Below the pieces are notes generated by a model. The model was not told where the DNA came from and made no database searches. It saw only the letters and a list, made by a program, of their open reading frames with translations. Source: Dictyoglomus thermophilum H-6-12 (lineage in GTDB: Bacteria; Dictyoglomota; Dictyoglomia; Dictyoglomales; Dictyoglomaceae). From it: a DNA stretch of 64,000 nucleotides. A program made the position numbers and the translations under genes. Shown here piece by piece: positions 45,314 through 54,074 of the stretch. The first letter of the stretch is position 1, and every line of letters begins with the position of its first letter. The DNA lies in NCBI RefSeq assembly GCF_000020965.1, contig NC_011297.1:1646525-1710524 (forward strand). The letters run 5' to 3'.

Positions 45314-46437
45314 TTTATTATAAAGCCATTAAGAATATGCATTATGGAAGATAAAAACATAGTCAATGTATTGCTCACAGCAAGGTACACTGGAAGTTCC
45401 TCCTTAGGAGAGATGGAAGTTATTAGAAAACCAGAAGTCAAAATATTAGAAACAAAGGTTAGGTTTAGCAGAGCAAAACCAGAAAGTAGAAAATATATAT
45501 TTTTAAATATCAAAGTTAAGAACAATCCTAAAATACCTAAAACCATTCCTAAGGAAAGAGTTTCTTTATATCCCAATATTCTTGTCAGCTCACCCAGGAT
45601 ATAATTACCTATAATGCTTACTGTTATAGCAACTAGGTTAAAAATGGTGACAAAATTATAACCCTTGAAACTTTTTGTAGCATACACAATAAAATAAGAA
45701 ATTGAAGTCAAAGAAAGACCAAGAAAAATAAGAGAAAAGACAAGATTCTTAAAATTTGAATCTTTTTTGAGAGAAGAGAAGGCATTTAAAAGAAATGTCT
45801 TTAAAGAGATAGAATCTTCAATGGTTTCGTCCTCAGGCTCATCGATAATATAGAAAAGTAAAGCATCAACAAGTAAAATTATCATCCCTGTAGAAAAGAT
45901 GAGAACAAAGTTATAGGGAAAAGAAAACCTGGTTAGATATAAATTTAATACATAAGTAGTTAAAATAGCTACCAAATTTCCTAAGGCACTGCCTCTTCCT
46001 ATGATTTTTCCTCTTTCCGAGTAAGGGATAATCTTATTTATAATACTAAAATAAAAAGGTCCATAAGTCCCTACGAACATATTAAAGATCCCATAAAAGA
46101 ATAAGAAAGCATATATAGTAAAAGAGTTATCAAAATTCTTGATCAAAAAGGGCAAAATTAAGGAGAAAATTAAGAAGGAAATTCTTTGCACAAAAAGAAG
46201 CTTTGCAAAAATTTTAGCCTTTAATTTTAATCTTTGGACAAATCTTGCTACCAACAAAGAAGGTAAAAAACTACCCAAGGTGACAAGAAAGTTAGCAAAA
46301 CTTATATGAAAATTTGATGCAGAAAGGGAGATAAGAAAATAAGGCACCACAGTATTTATATTCAAAAAGATCATTCCATTTATAAAAAGAGCAGGATCAA
46401 TAAAGGCTATAAATCTATTCTTGCCAGATCTTTTCAA
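45217..46437 (-). CDS. MFS-family transporter
   Basis: A 406-residue membrane protein with about 12 hydrophobic helices (for example FINGMIFLNINTVVPYFLIS at the start and ALFWLSLGFLVVSLFSIG at the end) and a loop with GRGSALGNLV between helices. I start it at TTG 46437, which follows AGGAGGT with good spacing; the longer frame to 46545 would encode that ribosome site and add residues atypical of MFS proteins. The substrate cannot be inferred. The last 97 bases overlap the convergent DUF1667 gene, and no terminator separates them. Confidence 0.82.
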   Translation of the reverse strand: MKRSGKNRFIAFIDPALFINGMIFLNINTVVPYFLISLSASNFHISFANFLVTLGSFLPSLLVARFVQRLKLKAKIFAKLLFVQRISFLIFSLILPFLIKNFDNSFTIYAFLFFYGIFNMFVGTYGPFYFSIINKIIPYSERGKIIGRGSALGNLVAILTTYVLNLYLTRFSFPYNFVLIFSTGMIILLVDALLFYIIDEPEDETIEDSISLKTFLLNAFSSLKKDSNFKNLVFSLIFLGLSLTSISYFIVYATKSFKGYNFVTIFNLVAITVSIIGNYILGELTRILGYKETLSLGMVLGILGLFLTLIFKNIYFLLSGFALLNLTFVSNILTSGFLITSISPKEELPVYLAVSNTLTMFLSSIMHILNGFIINYIGFDALFWLSLGFLVVSLFSIGRVVITSTS

Positions 46438-46538
46438 AAGTAAACCTCCTCTACTTAATTTTGAAAAGATTATATCATAACAATAAACTAAGATTGAGCC
46501 AAAGTTAATCTTACCCAAGGGATTTCGTATAAAAATTA

Positions 46539-46567
46539 TTGACAAAGAATTGGCTTTTTAATATTAT
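46539..46567 (+). promoter_or_regulatory. promoter of cysK
   Basis: Perfect TTGACA at 46539-46544, a 17-base spacer and TATTAT at 46562-46567 predict a start near 46574, 28 bases before the ATG. Confidence 0.65.
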
Positions 46568-46601
46568 TTTTACCTAAAAAGTATGAAATGGGGTGTGAAA
46601 A

Positions 46602-47537
46602 ATGAAAATCGCAAATAGTGTAATAGAGCTTATAGGAAACACTCCTCTTGTAAAACTGAACAAAATCACAAAAGATTGCTTCGCAGAAATATTGGCAAAG
46701 CTTGAATCCTTCAATCCAGGAGGAAGCGTAAAGGACAGAATTGCCCTTTCCATGATAGAGGAGGCAGAAAAATCAGGAAAATTAAATAAAGACAAGATAA
46801 TAATAGAGCCCACCTCAGGAAATACAGGTATAGGGCTTGCAATGATAGGAGCTATAAAAGGATATAAGGTAATCTTGGTAATGCCAGAGAGTATGAGTAT
46901 GGAAAGAAGAGCTCTACTTAGAGCTTTTGGTGCAGAACTAATTTTAACTCCTAAAGAGGAGGGAATGAGGGGAGCAATTAAAAAGATGGAAGAGATAATT
47001 AGTTCAGATCCAGAAAAATATTTTGTGCCTATGCAGTTTGAAAATCCTGCAAATCCCGAGATTCACAGAAAAACTACAGCAGAGGAGATATGGAGAGATA
47101 CCGAAGGAAAGGTAGACATAGTAGTATGTGGAGTAGGAACTGGAGGCACTATAACAGGGATAGGCGAAGTCTTAAAAAATAAAAATAAAGACATAAAAAT
47201 CATAGCAGTAGAACCTGAAAAGTCTCCAGTACTCTCAGGAGGTACCCCTTCACCTCATAAAATTCAAGGGATTGGAGCTGGATTTATCCCCAAAGTATTA
47301 AATATAAATATCATTGATGAGATAATTACTGTTAGCGACGAGGATGCTATTGAGACTGCCAAAAGACTTATAAAAGAAGAGGGTATACTCTGTGGCATAT
47401 CCTCAGGAGCAGCCTGTTTTGCAGCCCTTAAAGTAGCAAAAAGGGAGGAAAATAAAGGCAAAAGAATAGTAGTAATTCTACCTGATACTGGAGAAAGATA
47501 TATTTCTACAGAACTTTTTGATGAATATAGATATTAG
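46602..47537 (+). CDS. cysK: cysteine synthase (O-acetylserine sulfhydrylase)
   Basis: A 311-residue PLP enzyme making cysteine from O-acetylserine and sulfide. The PLP lysine is in [12 protein letters not shown]; the substrate loop [11 protein letters not shown] and the phosphate-binding glycines [15 protein letters not shown] are present. GGGGTG precedes the ATG. It is monocistronic, with its own strong promoter, and its stop overlaps the end of the convergent nucleoside kinase by four bases. Together with serA and the class V aminotransferase at 54-57 kb it completes serine-to-cysteine capability in this window, apart from serine acetyltransferase. Confidence 0.95.
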   Translation: MKIANSVIELIGNTPLVKLNKITKDCFAEILAKLESFNPGGSVKDRIALSMIEEAEKSGKLNKDKIIIEPTSGNTGIGLAMIGAIKGYKVILVMPESMSMERRALLRAFGAELILTPKEEGMRGAIKKMEEIISSDPEKYFVPMQFENPANPEIHRKTTAEEIWRDTEGKVDIVVCGVGTGGTITGIGEVLKNKNKDIKIIAVEPEKSPVLSGGTPSPHKIQGIGAGFIPKVLNINIIDEIITVSDEDAIETAKRLIKEEGILCGISSGAACFAALKVAKREENKGKRIVVILPDTGERYISTELFDEYRY

Positions 47538-49201
47538 TAAGTAAAAGAGCTTCCTCCTATAAACTCCCTTAGTATAGAAGTCATAGGAACTTCCGTAGGG
47601 GACAAAGGAAGAAAATGAGAAAGAATATCAAGAATTCTTTTTGCCTCTGGATATTCTGGATAATAAGGAGGAATTGCTTTCAACATTGGTTCTGCAAAAG
47701 TTTTGAGAATTGGAAACTCATAAACTAAGGCTGAATTAAACATAACATCTGCTCTCTCTTGGGTTGGAAATATATAAAGATCCTCAGCCCTTCTTACTGA
47801 AGGCCATTGCCTTATGGAGTCTATTACTCCATATCCTCTAAAAATGCTATCCCTTACCATTCTTCTTATTAGTCTGGAATCAGTCGTAGGTACTCTATTC
47901 TGATTGTCTATATTCAAATGAGTTAAAGCACTAACAAAAATATGATATTTCATATATCCGGGCACAAGATTGGTCATATCAGGATTTAAGGCATGAATTC
48001 CTTCCATAACAACAATACTTCTATCCTCAAGCTTTACAACCCTTCCTGATTTTTCTCTTCTCTTCTTTTGGAAGTTATATTTAGGAAGCTCCACTTCTCC
48101 TCCATTCATTATAATATTCAAGTGCTCATTTAAAAGGGCAATATCTACTGCGTTAGGATTGTCAAAGTCATAATTTCCAAATTCATCCCTTGAAATATAC
48201 TCAGGAGGCAAGAAATAATCATCCATTTCAATAACAATAGGTTTTAAACCATTAACTTTAAGCTGAATCTGAAGCCTTTTACTAAAAGTAGTTTTACCTG
48301 CAGAAGAAGGACCAGCAATTAATACCAACTTTAAATCGGGAAGTTTTGAACAAATTTCATCGGCTATCTGGGCTATTTTCTTCTCGTGAAGAGCCTCTGC
48401 CACTTTTATTACCTCAGAGATCTCTCCCCTCTCAATAGCCTCATTTAAAGAAGAGACATCTACAAGGCCAAGAATCTCAAGCCAATTTTTATATTCATAA
48501 AAGGCCTGAAAAAGCTTTACTATCTCTCTAAATTCACTAATTTTCTGAATGTCTTTCTCATCGGGAAGAATTAAAATAAAGCCCGGTTGATAAAGTTTTA
48601 GATCAAAGGTCTTTAAAAAAGAAGTTGATGGAACAAGAGGCAAAAAGGAATATTCATAATGGTCATCAATATAGTAAAGAGGAATTTCTTTAAAGGGTAT
48701 ATACTTCATCAGTCTAACTTTATCTTCTTCATTCTTTTCCTTAAATATCTTTAGGGCTTCTTCCTTTGTTACCAGTTTCTTTTGAATAGGTAGGTTCTTC
48801 TCTACGAGTTCCCTCATTTTTTCCCTTATTCTATCAATATCTTCTCCTTTAGGTACATAATTTTTAAACCTACCATATAGGCTTCTATGATAGGAATGCT
48901 CTACTAAAACCTTTTGTTCTGGCATTATCAAAGAAACCGCAAAGTTAAGAAGAAAGATATAACTCCTCTCTAATATTCTTCTCCCAATATTTGATCTACT
49001 ACCAATAATATCAAGTCTTACATCATCCTCCACCATATAGTTTAAAGTCTCAATATCTCCATTCACTTTTACCGCTACAGGAATCTCGCCAGGATTTAAA
49101 AGTTTTTCTAATATTTCAGGATAAGAGTTCAAAACTTCTATAACAGGTTTTGGTTCTTCTATCTCCGTTCTTATAGCTCCCCTAAATTCAATATTTATCA
49201 T
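47534..49201 (-). CDS. nucleoside (uridine-type) kinase with ThrRS-like N-terminal region
   Basis: A 555-residue protein. The C-terminal half is a uridine kinase/phosphoribulokinase P-loop domain with Walker [19 protein letters not shown] near residue 290 and the [10 protein letters not shown] segment. The N-terminal half contains [11 protein letters not shown], like the second additional domain of threonyl-tRNA synthetase. This architecture recurs in Thermotoga and Firmicutes, where the protein is annotated as a uridine kinase or nucleoside kinase. ATG 49201 is used because GGAGG lies upstream; the longer frame to 49384 overlaps the divergent secreted protein and lacks such a site. The exact nucleoside is unknown. 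Confidence 0.87.
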   Translation of the reverse strand: MINIEFRGAIRTEIEEPKPVIEVLNSYPEILEKLLNPGEIPVAVKVNGDIETLNYMVEDDVRLDIIGSRSNIGRRILERSYIFLLNFAVSLIMPEQKVLVEHSYHRSLYGRFKNYVPKGEDIDRIREKMRELVEKNLPIQKKLVTKEEALKIFKEKNEEDKVRLMKYIPFKEIPLYYIDDHYEYSFLPLVPSTSFLKTFDLKLYQPGFILILPDEKDIQKISEFREIVKLFQAFYEYKNWLEILGLVDVSSLNEAIERGEISEVIKVAEALHEKKIAQIADEICSKLPDLKLVLIAGPSSAGKTTFSKRLQIQLKVNGLKPIVIEMDDYFLPPEYISRDEFGNYDFDNPNAVDIALLNEHLNIIMNGGEVELPKYNFQKKRREKSGRVVKLEDRSIVVMEGIHALNPDMTNLVPGYMKYHIFVSALTHLNIDNQNRVPTTDSRLIRRMVRDSIFRGYGVIDSIRQWPSVRRAEDLYIFPTQERADVMFNSALVYEFPILKTFAEPMLKAIPPYYPEYPEAKRILDILSHFLPLSPTEVPMTSILREFIGGSSFTY

Positions 49202-49290
49202 TTCTCGAAATCCTCCAAAATATAATTGTATATGTTTTATTTTAATTCTATAATAAAGTATTCTCAATTTAAAGAAAGGGGTTGAAAAAC

Positions 49291-50133
49291 TTGAAAAAAA
49301 TCTTAACTTTCCTAATTTCCCTATTGATGATACTAACCTTTTCTTATGCCCAAAGTTCAGAATTAAAGCTAATAGGAATAGCAATTGCAGAAAATGTAGG
49401 CGAAGATGATTATGGTCTAACTTCTATTGATGGATTGTTTAGCATTATACATTTTGAAAAACTCCCTGATACTGACACTTTTCCTGTATACTCCAGATGG
49501 ATGGGCTATGGTAAACACGACATTGAAATAAGCATCTTAACTCCTGAAAAAGACAAGGTTTTAGCCTCTACCGATGATAGTTTTGATCTGGAAAGAGAAA
49601 ATGAAGTAATATACTCGGTAGGATACTTAAAAGATGTGGCCTTTGAAAATTCTGGTATATATTGGATCCAGGCAAAAGCAGATGGAAAGGTTTTAAAAGA
49701 GATACCAATCTTTATCTTACAAGGCGATGAGGATATAGATTCAGAAGGCACCGATACAAATCCTATCGCTATTTTTTCTTTACCTTGTATAGAAGTCTAC
49801 GAAAATGACAATGGTTTAACCTCTCTTGCTGGAGTATTTGAATACTACACCACCTATGAGCTTCCCTTTGAGGATACTTTTATAATTGCCAATGGATATC
49901 TCTCAGGAGAAGGAACTTTTACTCAAAAATTTGAAATACTTTCTCCAAGCGGAAAGGTTATCTATTCATCAGAGCCTCAAGAATTTGAAACCAATATAGG
50001 ATCTGTAGTAACAGTTGCAGACAAGGTGGAGAAAATAAAGTTTGAAGAAGGAGGAGATTATATAGTAAAAGTTTATCTTAATAACCAAGAAGTATTATCT
50101 CATGTGATAAAAGTAGTGGTGCAAGAAGAATAA
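49291..50133 (+). CDS. exported protein with two tandem beta-sandwich repeats
   Basis: A 280-residue exported protein starting at TTG 49291 (GGGG nine bases upstream). The signal peptide core is LTFLISLLMILTFSYA. Two repeats of about 115 residues follow, aligned by DYGLTSIDGLFSIIHFEKLP with NGLTSLAGVFEYYTTYELP and by a later SGIYWIQAKADG with GGDYIVKVYLNN. The pattern (Gly-Val-Phe start, central strand, G-x-Y-x-V-x-hydrophobic-x-G end) resembles DUF6941-type domains as I remember them. Probably a periplasmic or surface binding protein; ligand unknown. Confidence 0.7.
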   Translation: MKKILTFLISLLMILTFSYAQSSELKLIGIAIAENVGEDDYGLTSIDGLFSIIHFEKLPDTDTFPVYSRWMGYGKHDIEISILTPEKDKVLASTDDSFDLERENEVIYSVGYLKDVAFENSGIYWIQAKADGKVLKEIPIFILQGDEDIDSEGTDTNPIAIFSLPCIEVYENDNGLTSLAGVFEYYTTYELPFEDTFIIANGYLSGEGTFTQKFEILSPSGKVIYSSEPQEFETNIGSVVTVADKVEKIKFEEGGDYIVKVYLNNQEVLSHVIKVVVQEE

Positions 50134-50141
50134 CAAAAGAG

Positions 50142-50179
50142 TAGAAGAGTAAGAGGCAAAATTGCCTCTTACTCTTCTA
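50142..50179. terminator. bidirectional terminator between the exported protein and groES
   Basis: An 18-base arm at 50142-50159 (TAGAAGAGTAAGAGGCAA) is perfectly complementary to 50162-50179, and TTTTT follows on the plus strand. It ends both convergent genes; groES reads through its last codons in one arm. Confidence 0.85.
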
Positions 50180-50438
50180 TTTTTGCTAAAATATCTGCCT
50201 TACTCAAAATAAGATAATCTTCACCATCTATTTTTATTTCTGTACCAGAATACTTTGCAAAGATTATCTTATCACCCTTTTTCACCTTAATAGTCTCATC
50301 ATCTCCTACTTCTATAACTTCTGCAATCTGGGGTTTCTCCTTTGCCACATCGGGAAGAATTATACCTGAGGGTGTTTTTTCTTCTTCCTTTACAATTTTT
50401 ACAAGAACCCTATCCTCTAACGGTAAAACTCTTTTCAT
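50169..50438 (-). CDS. groES: co-chaperonin GroES
   Basis: An 89-residue co-chaperonin with LPLEDRVLVKIVKEEEKTPS, GIILPD and the mobile-loop region, then KKGDKIIFAKYSGTEIKIDG and YLILSKADILA. It caps GroEL rings. ATG 50438 is used with AGGAGGTG immediately upstream. Unusually, groEL is not downstream: a terminator follows and the opposite strand is coding. Instead groES is the second gene after a glutaredoxin-like gene (20-base gap), and no CIRCE element precedes the pair, so its control differs from dnaK here. Confidence 0.94.
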   Translation of the reverse strand: MKRVLPLEDRVLVKIVKEEEKTPSGIILPDVAKEKPQIAEVIEVGDDETIKVKKGDKIIFAKYSGTEIKIDGEDYLILSKADILAKIEE

Positions 50439-50458
50439 AGTTAACACCTCCTATAAAA

Positions 50459-50704
50459 TTATTTCAAACCTAATAATCTATCGATCTTAGCCCTATCAAA
50501 GCCCACCACAATATGGCCATTTATATCTATAACAGGAACACCCATTTGCCCTGATTTTCTTACCATCTCTTCAGCTGCTTTTCTATCCTTAGAAACATCC
50601 ACATCATAAAACCTTATACCCCTCTCCCTAAAATATCTTTTTGCAGCATTGCACCAGGGACAACTTGGTGTAGAGTATACTATTACTCTTAAATTACTAT
50701 TCAT
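50459..50704 (-). CDS. glutaredoxin-like protein (NrdH/YruB type)
   Basis: An 81-residue thioredoxin-fold protein with the redox motif CPWC in VYSTPSCPWCNAAKRYF, the cis-proline in GQMGVPVIDI and the GFDRAKID C-terminal helix. It should reduce disulfides or carry iron-sulfur clusters in the cytoplasm. AAGGAGGTGA precedes the ATG. Its promoter is covered by a 22-base perfect palindrome. It is followed by groES in the same transcript, an arrangement I do not recognise from common bacteria. Confidence 0.92.
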   Translation of the reverse strand: MNSNLRVIVYSTPSCPWCNAAKRYFRERGIRFYDVDVSKDRKAAEEMVRKSGQMGVPVIDINGHIVVGFDRAKIDRLLGLK

Positions 50705-50723
50705 GCCCTTTCACCTCCTTCTT

Positions 50724-50769
50724 AATATACCCTACAGGGTATATTACAAAAATATAGTAAAAAAGTCAA
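50724..50769 (-). promoter_or_regulatory. glutaredoxin-groES promoter with palindromic operator (CsoR/CstR-like)
   Basis: On the minus strand TTGACT (50769-50764), a 17-base spacer and TAATAT (50746-50741). A perfect palindrome, AATATACCCT-AC-AGGGTATATT at 50724-50745, overlaps the -10 and runs past +1. Its ATACCC...GGGTAT core resembles operators of the CsoR/CstR family of copper and persulfide sensors. Confidence 0.65.
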
Positions 50770-50805
50770 TTTAAAAATATTTTAAAAATTTCCAAATAAA
50801 ACTTA

Positions 50806-50814
50806 TGTTATACT
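50806..50814 (+). promoter_or_regulatory. extended -10 promoter of the aldolase gene
   Basis: TGT-TATACT at 50806-50814 is an extended -10; the -35 is poor. The predicted start near 50821 leaves a 29-base leader carrying AAGGAGG. Confidence 0.45.
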
Positions 50815-50849
50815 AAAAACAATAAATTCCTTTTAAGGAGGTTAGAAAG

Positions 50850-51779
50850 ATGCCTTTAGTAAACCCAAAAGAACTATTTCAGAAATGTTATGGTAAATAT
50901 GCTATAGGCGCATTCAACGTAAACAACATGGAAATACTCCAAGGAGTAATTGAGGCGGCTAAAGAAGAAAGATCACCTCTTATTCTTCAAATTTCAAAAG
51001 GAGCAAGAAATTATGCAAAACTTGTTTATCTCATGAAACTTATTGAGGCAGCCGTTCAAGATGCTCCCGATATTCCTATTGTAGTCCACTTAGATCATGG
51101 AGACAGTGTAGAACTTTGTAAAGAAGTTATAGATGCTGGCTTTACCTCTGTAATGATTGATGGATCTCACCTTCCCTTTGAAGAAAATGTAAGAATAACC
51201 AAGGAAGTTGTAGATTATGCTCATCCCCGTGGGGTTGCAGTGGAAGGAGAATTGGGAAGACTTGTAGGAGTAGAAGAACATGTAGTAGTATCTGAAAGAG
51301 AAGCAACCTATACTGATCCAGATAAAGCTGTGGAATTTGTAGAAAGAACAGGAGTAGACTCTCTTGCTATCGCTATTGGTACTAGCCACGGTGCATATAA
51401 GTTTAAAGGAGAGCCAAAACTTGATTTTGATAGACTAAGAGAGATAGCAAAAAGACTACCTGGTTTCCCATTAGTACTACATGGAGCCTCCTCAGTTCTT
51501 CCAGAATATGTGGAAAAGGCAAACCAATATGGAGCAAAACTTGGTGGAGCAAAAGGAGTACCAGAAGAGATGATAAGAGAGGCTACCAAGATGGGAATAT
51601 GTAAAGTAAACATTGATACTGATTTAAGATTAGCCGTAACAGCCACTATAAGAGAAATCTTTGCCCTTCATCCCGAGGAATTTGACCCAAGAAAATACCT
51701 TGGTCCAGCAAGAGAAGAGGTTAAAAAATTAGTAAAACATAAGTTAAGAAACGTTCTTGGATCTAGTGGAACCATTTAA
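50850..51779 (+). CDS. fba: class II fructose-bisphosphate aldolase
   Basis: A 309-residue zinc-dependent aldolase that splits or forms fructose 1,6-bisphosphate. Metal ligands are in VHLDHGDS near residue 80, EGELGRLVG near 133, and His residues in AIGTSHGAYK and VLHGASSVL. AAGGAGG precedes the ATG. It is monocistronic with its own promoter and terminator. Tagatose-bisphosphate aldolases look similar, but fructose bisphosphate is the likeliest substrate given the glycolytic mutase elsewhere in the window. Confidence 0.94.
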   Translation: MPLVNPKELFQKCYGKYAIGAFNVNNMEILQGVIEAAKEERSPLILQISKGARNYAKLVYLMKLIEAAVQDAPDIPIVVHLDHGDSVELCKEVIDAGFTSVMIDGSHLPFEENVRITKEVVDYAHPRGVAVEGELGRLVGVEEHVVVSEREATYTDPDKAVEFVERTGVDSLAIAIGTSHGAYKFKGEPKLDFDRLREIAKRLPGFPLVLHGASSVLPEYVEKANQYGAKLGGAKGVPEEMIREATKMGICKVNIDTDLRLAVTATIREIFALHPEEFDPRKYLGPAREEVKKLVKHKLRNVLGSSGTI

Positions 51780-51786
51780 TTCCAGC

Positions 51787-51822
51787 TTATAAAGGGGGAA
51801 GTTTAAGCTTCCCCCTTTATAA
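51787..51822. terminator. bidirectional terminator after the aldolase gene
   Basis: A 15-base arm at 51787-51801 (TTATAAAGGGGGAAG) pairs with 51808-51822. It contains the stop codon of the convergent TIM-barrel gene. Confidence 0.85.
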
Positions 51823-52597
51823 TTTCAATGCTCTTCTTCAAATCTTCTTTACTATCCTTTAATGAGTTAATCTCCAAAATTATTGTCCCATCAAAAGTTC
51901 TTAAAAAGTCCATATACTTTCCAAAACTAATATTACCCTTTCCTATAGAGAGATGTTCATCTTTTTCTCCGTGATTATCATGAATATGAATATGGGTTAT
52001 GAAAGGTTTCAACAAATTCAAACTATAATCGATACCCTTTTGATAAATATTAGCATGTCCAAAATCAAAACAAACTTTTAACTTTCCATCAAAGCCTCTA
52101 ACAAACTTATAAAAATGATCCACGCTACTAAAAACATCATTATCATCAAAATATGTATTCTCAATACATATCTCCATATGGTACTCCTCAGCCTTCTCAA
52201 GAATAATATTTAAAGACTTTTTTAATCTCCTTTGAGCAAGAAATGTTAACACAAAATGTTTTAAAGGAACACTTCCTGCATGAAGTACCGCCCTTTTAAC
52301 TCCTGCCTTACCCCCATATTCAATGGCTTTTAATATAGACTCTACACTTTTTCTCCAAATTTCATCATTAAAAGATGCCAAATTTATATCAATATAAGGA
52401 AGATGCATGGTAAGGAAAACATTGTTTTTAATTGCAAAATCTTTTATAGATTCAGGCTTTTCACAAAATCTACCGTTATAGAAAAGAATCAAATCTCCAA
52501 AAAGTTCAAGAGTATTACCCCCAAGTTTTTTAGTAATACTTATGGCTCTATTTACAGAAAAGGTCTTTAGTGATAAAAATGAAAAACCTATTTTCAT
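51803..52597 (-). CDS. sugar phosphate isomerase/epimerase-like TIM-barrel protein
   Basis: A 264-residue xylose isomerase-like/AP endonuclease 2-type TIM barrel. Metal-binding positions are visible: MHLPYIDINLA near residue 63, VLHAGS near 105, CIENTYF near 148, FDFGHANIY near 180, HIHIHDNHGEKDEHLSIGKG near 205 and the late Glu in ILEIN. It is closest to the broad COG1082 group; it could be an isomerase, epimerase or an endonuclease IV relative, and the substrate is unknown. No ribosome site precedes the ATG, which lies only a few bases from a predicted start. Confidence 0.8.
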   Translation of the reverse strand: MKIGFSFLSLKTFSVNRAISITKKLGGNTLELFGDLILFYNGRFCEKPESIKDFAIKNNVFLTMHLPYIDINLASFNDEIWRKSVESILKAIEYGGKAGVKRAVLHAGSVPLKHFVLTFLAQRRLKKSLNIILEKAEEYHMEICIENTYFDDNDVFSSVDHFYKFVRGFDGKLKVCFDFGHANIYQKGIDYSLNLLKPFITHIHIHDNHGEKDEHLSIGKGNISFGKYMDFLRTFDGTIILEINSLKDSKEDLKKSIEIIKGEA

Positions 52598-52619
52598 GTT
52601 AAAGGTATTATATTATACT
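52591..52619. promoter_or_regulatory. overlapping divergent promoters with almost no leader
   Basis: Plus strand: TTTTCA (52591-52596), 17-base spacer, TATACT (52614-52619), start near 52626, four bases before ATG 52630. Minus strand: TATAAT at 52612-52607, start near 52600, three bases before ATG 52597, with a weak -35. Neither gene has a ribosome site in the 32-base gap. Confidence 0.5.
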
Positions 52620-52629
52620 ATATTAGATT

Positions 52630-53487
52630 ATGAAGAAAATCTTTGTAGTTTTTATTGCATCAATAATATTGTTAATAAACTTAACCTTTGCTACGGAGGT
52701 TGAGCAAAACTCTTATTTTGATGCAAAATCTTCCTCCTTAGGCTTTACTTTCGTTACCCTTGATAGTGAGGGAGAAACTTACTTTTTTAATCCTGCCACA
52801 CTATCTTTAAAGAAATTCTCATATTTCGCTCTTACTTTTGATAATACTTCTAATAGTCCTAATTTAAAACTGTCTTATTTTTATCCTTCCACTACAATTT
52901 ACGCTATAACAGCAGATTTGATTATAGACAAAGATACCAAAGAGTATTCCTTAAAGAACATAAGAGGCGCCATTGCCTTTCCTCTCACTTCCTATATATA
53001 TTTGGGAACCAGTGCCGTATATTCAGAAGAGGAAAATTTAGTAAAAGGAAATATTGGGTTAATATTAAAAATTGGCGACTTCCTACGTACAGGAATTGTA
53101 GGAGAAGGTTTTACCATTGAAAAAATTTCTGATCAAGTCTATAAAATTACTTTAGCCTTAAGATATGACATAGGTTTGAATCTTTCCCTCTTCAATAACA
53201 CTACAAATATTTATTTAGATCTCGTAGATGTAGAAAATTTTAGTAACAATAAGGATTGGAGCCTTTTGAGATTTGGAATTGAACAGAAATTAGGAAACAT
53301 ATTGGTAATAAGAATAGGCTCTAGGGGAGATATTACAAACTTATCTAATTATACCTTAGGAATTGGGTTAAATTTAAACAGGCTCAGTTTAAGCTTTAGC
53401 CTTTTCTCTGAGAATACAGAAGATAGTAATAACTCTAATGAAAGCCTAAAAATAAAGTACAAATTAACAGGAACTTTAAGGTTTTAA
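52630..53487 (+). CDS. exported beta-barrel-like protein (PorV/TraF-like)
   Basis: A 285-residue protein with a signal peptide (KKIFVVFIASIILLINLTFA) and a mature region beginning near EQNSYFDAKSSSLG. The segment ETYFFNPATLSLKK resembles the NPA(T/G)L signature of PorV/PorQ and TraF-like outer-membrane proteins. Alternating strands run to a C-terminal Phe (LTGTLRF), as in outer-membrane barrels. The stop overlaps the convergent cobO stop. The message appears leaderless. Function unknown. Confidence 0.7.
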   Translation: MKKIFVVFIASIILLINLTFATEVEQNSYFDAKSSSLGFTFVTLDSEGETYFFNPATLSLKKFSYFALTFDNTSNSPNLKLSYFYPSTTIYAITADLIIDKDTKEYSLKNIRGAIAFPLTSYIYLGTSAVYSEEENLVKGNIGLILKIGDFLRTGIVGEGFTIEKISDQVYKITLALRYDIGLNLSLFNNTTNIYLDLVDVENFSNNKDWSLLRFGIEQKLGNILVIRIGSRGDITNLSNYTLGIGLNLNRLSLSFSLFSENTEDSNNSNESLKIKYKLTGTLRF

Positions 53488-54074
53488 TAATCAATTCCCC
53501 ACCTTGCTAATATTCCCCGACTATAAGGATGCTTAACTTCTTTCATCTCAGTAACAAGATCTGCTAACTCTATAATTTCCTCAGGCATATACCTACCTGT
53601 AAGTATTATTTCTACTTTTTCTGGTTTATTTTTTAAAAATTCTAAAACCTCCTCTGTGGATATTATTTTATAAAAAATAGCAAGACTTATCTCGTCAAGC
53701 ACTATCAAGTCGTAATTCCTAACTACACTCTTAACTCTTTCCCATCCTCCTCTTATCACTTTAATATCCATATCGCTTGGTCCTTCTTTTCCTATAAAAC
53801 ACTCACGACAATTATTACATTCCACCACTTTTTCCCTTATACCTGAAGAGTAGATACAATCCCTGCCAAATTGCCAAAAAGTCACATTATGAGAATTTCT
53901 GAAAAAAAGAAACTCACCTGTAAAGCTATTACCCTTTACAAATTGCACAAAAAGCACCTTAAGTCCATGACCTGCCGCCCTTATGCTTTGCCCAAGGGCG
54001 GCAGTAGTTTTACCTTTTCCTTCCCCTGTATAAACCTGCACCAAACCCTTTGAAAGCTCTTTACTTACAGACAT
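53484..54074 (-). CDS. cobO: cob(I)alamin adenosyltransferase, CobO/BtuR type
   Basis: A 196-residue P-loop enzyme that adenosylates cobalamin. Walker A VYTGEGKGKTTAALG lies at residues 14-28, followed by the family-typical GLKVLFVQFVKG and a DLIVLDEIS Walker B-like segment. Unlike CobO of E. coli it carries a CNNCRECF cysteine cluster in the middle, perhaps a metal site. The start overlaps the serA end by ten bases with no ribosome site, so translation is probably coupled. No other cobalamin genes occur here; it may serve salvage. Confidence 0.9.
   Translation of the reverse strand: MSVSKELSKGLVQVYTGEGKGKTTAALGQSIRAAGHGLKVLFVQFVKGNSFTGEFLFFRNSHNVTFWQFGRDCIYSSGIREKVVECNNCRECFIGKEGPSDMDIKVIRGGWERVKSVVRNYDLIVLDEISLAIFYKIISTEEVLEFLKNKPEKVEIILTGRYMPEEIIELADLVTEMKEVKHPYSRGILARWGIDY

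Noticed and set aside
49201-49384. Longer N-terminus for the nucleoside kinase
   Set aside because: It would overlap the divergent exported protein and its ribosome site, and the added residues look non-coding; GGAGG precedes ATG 49201.
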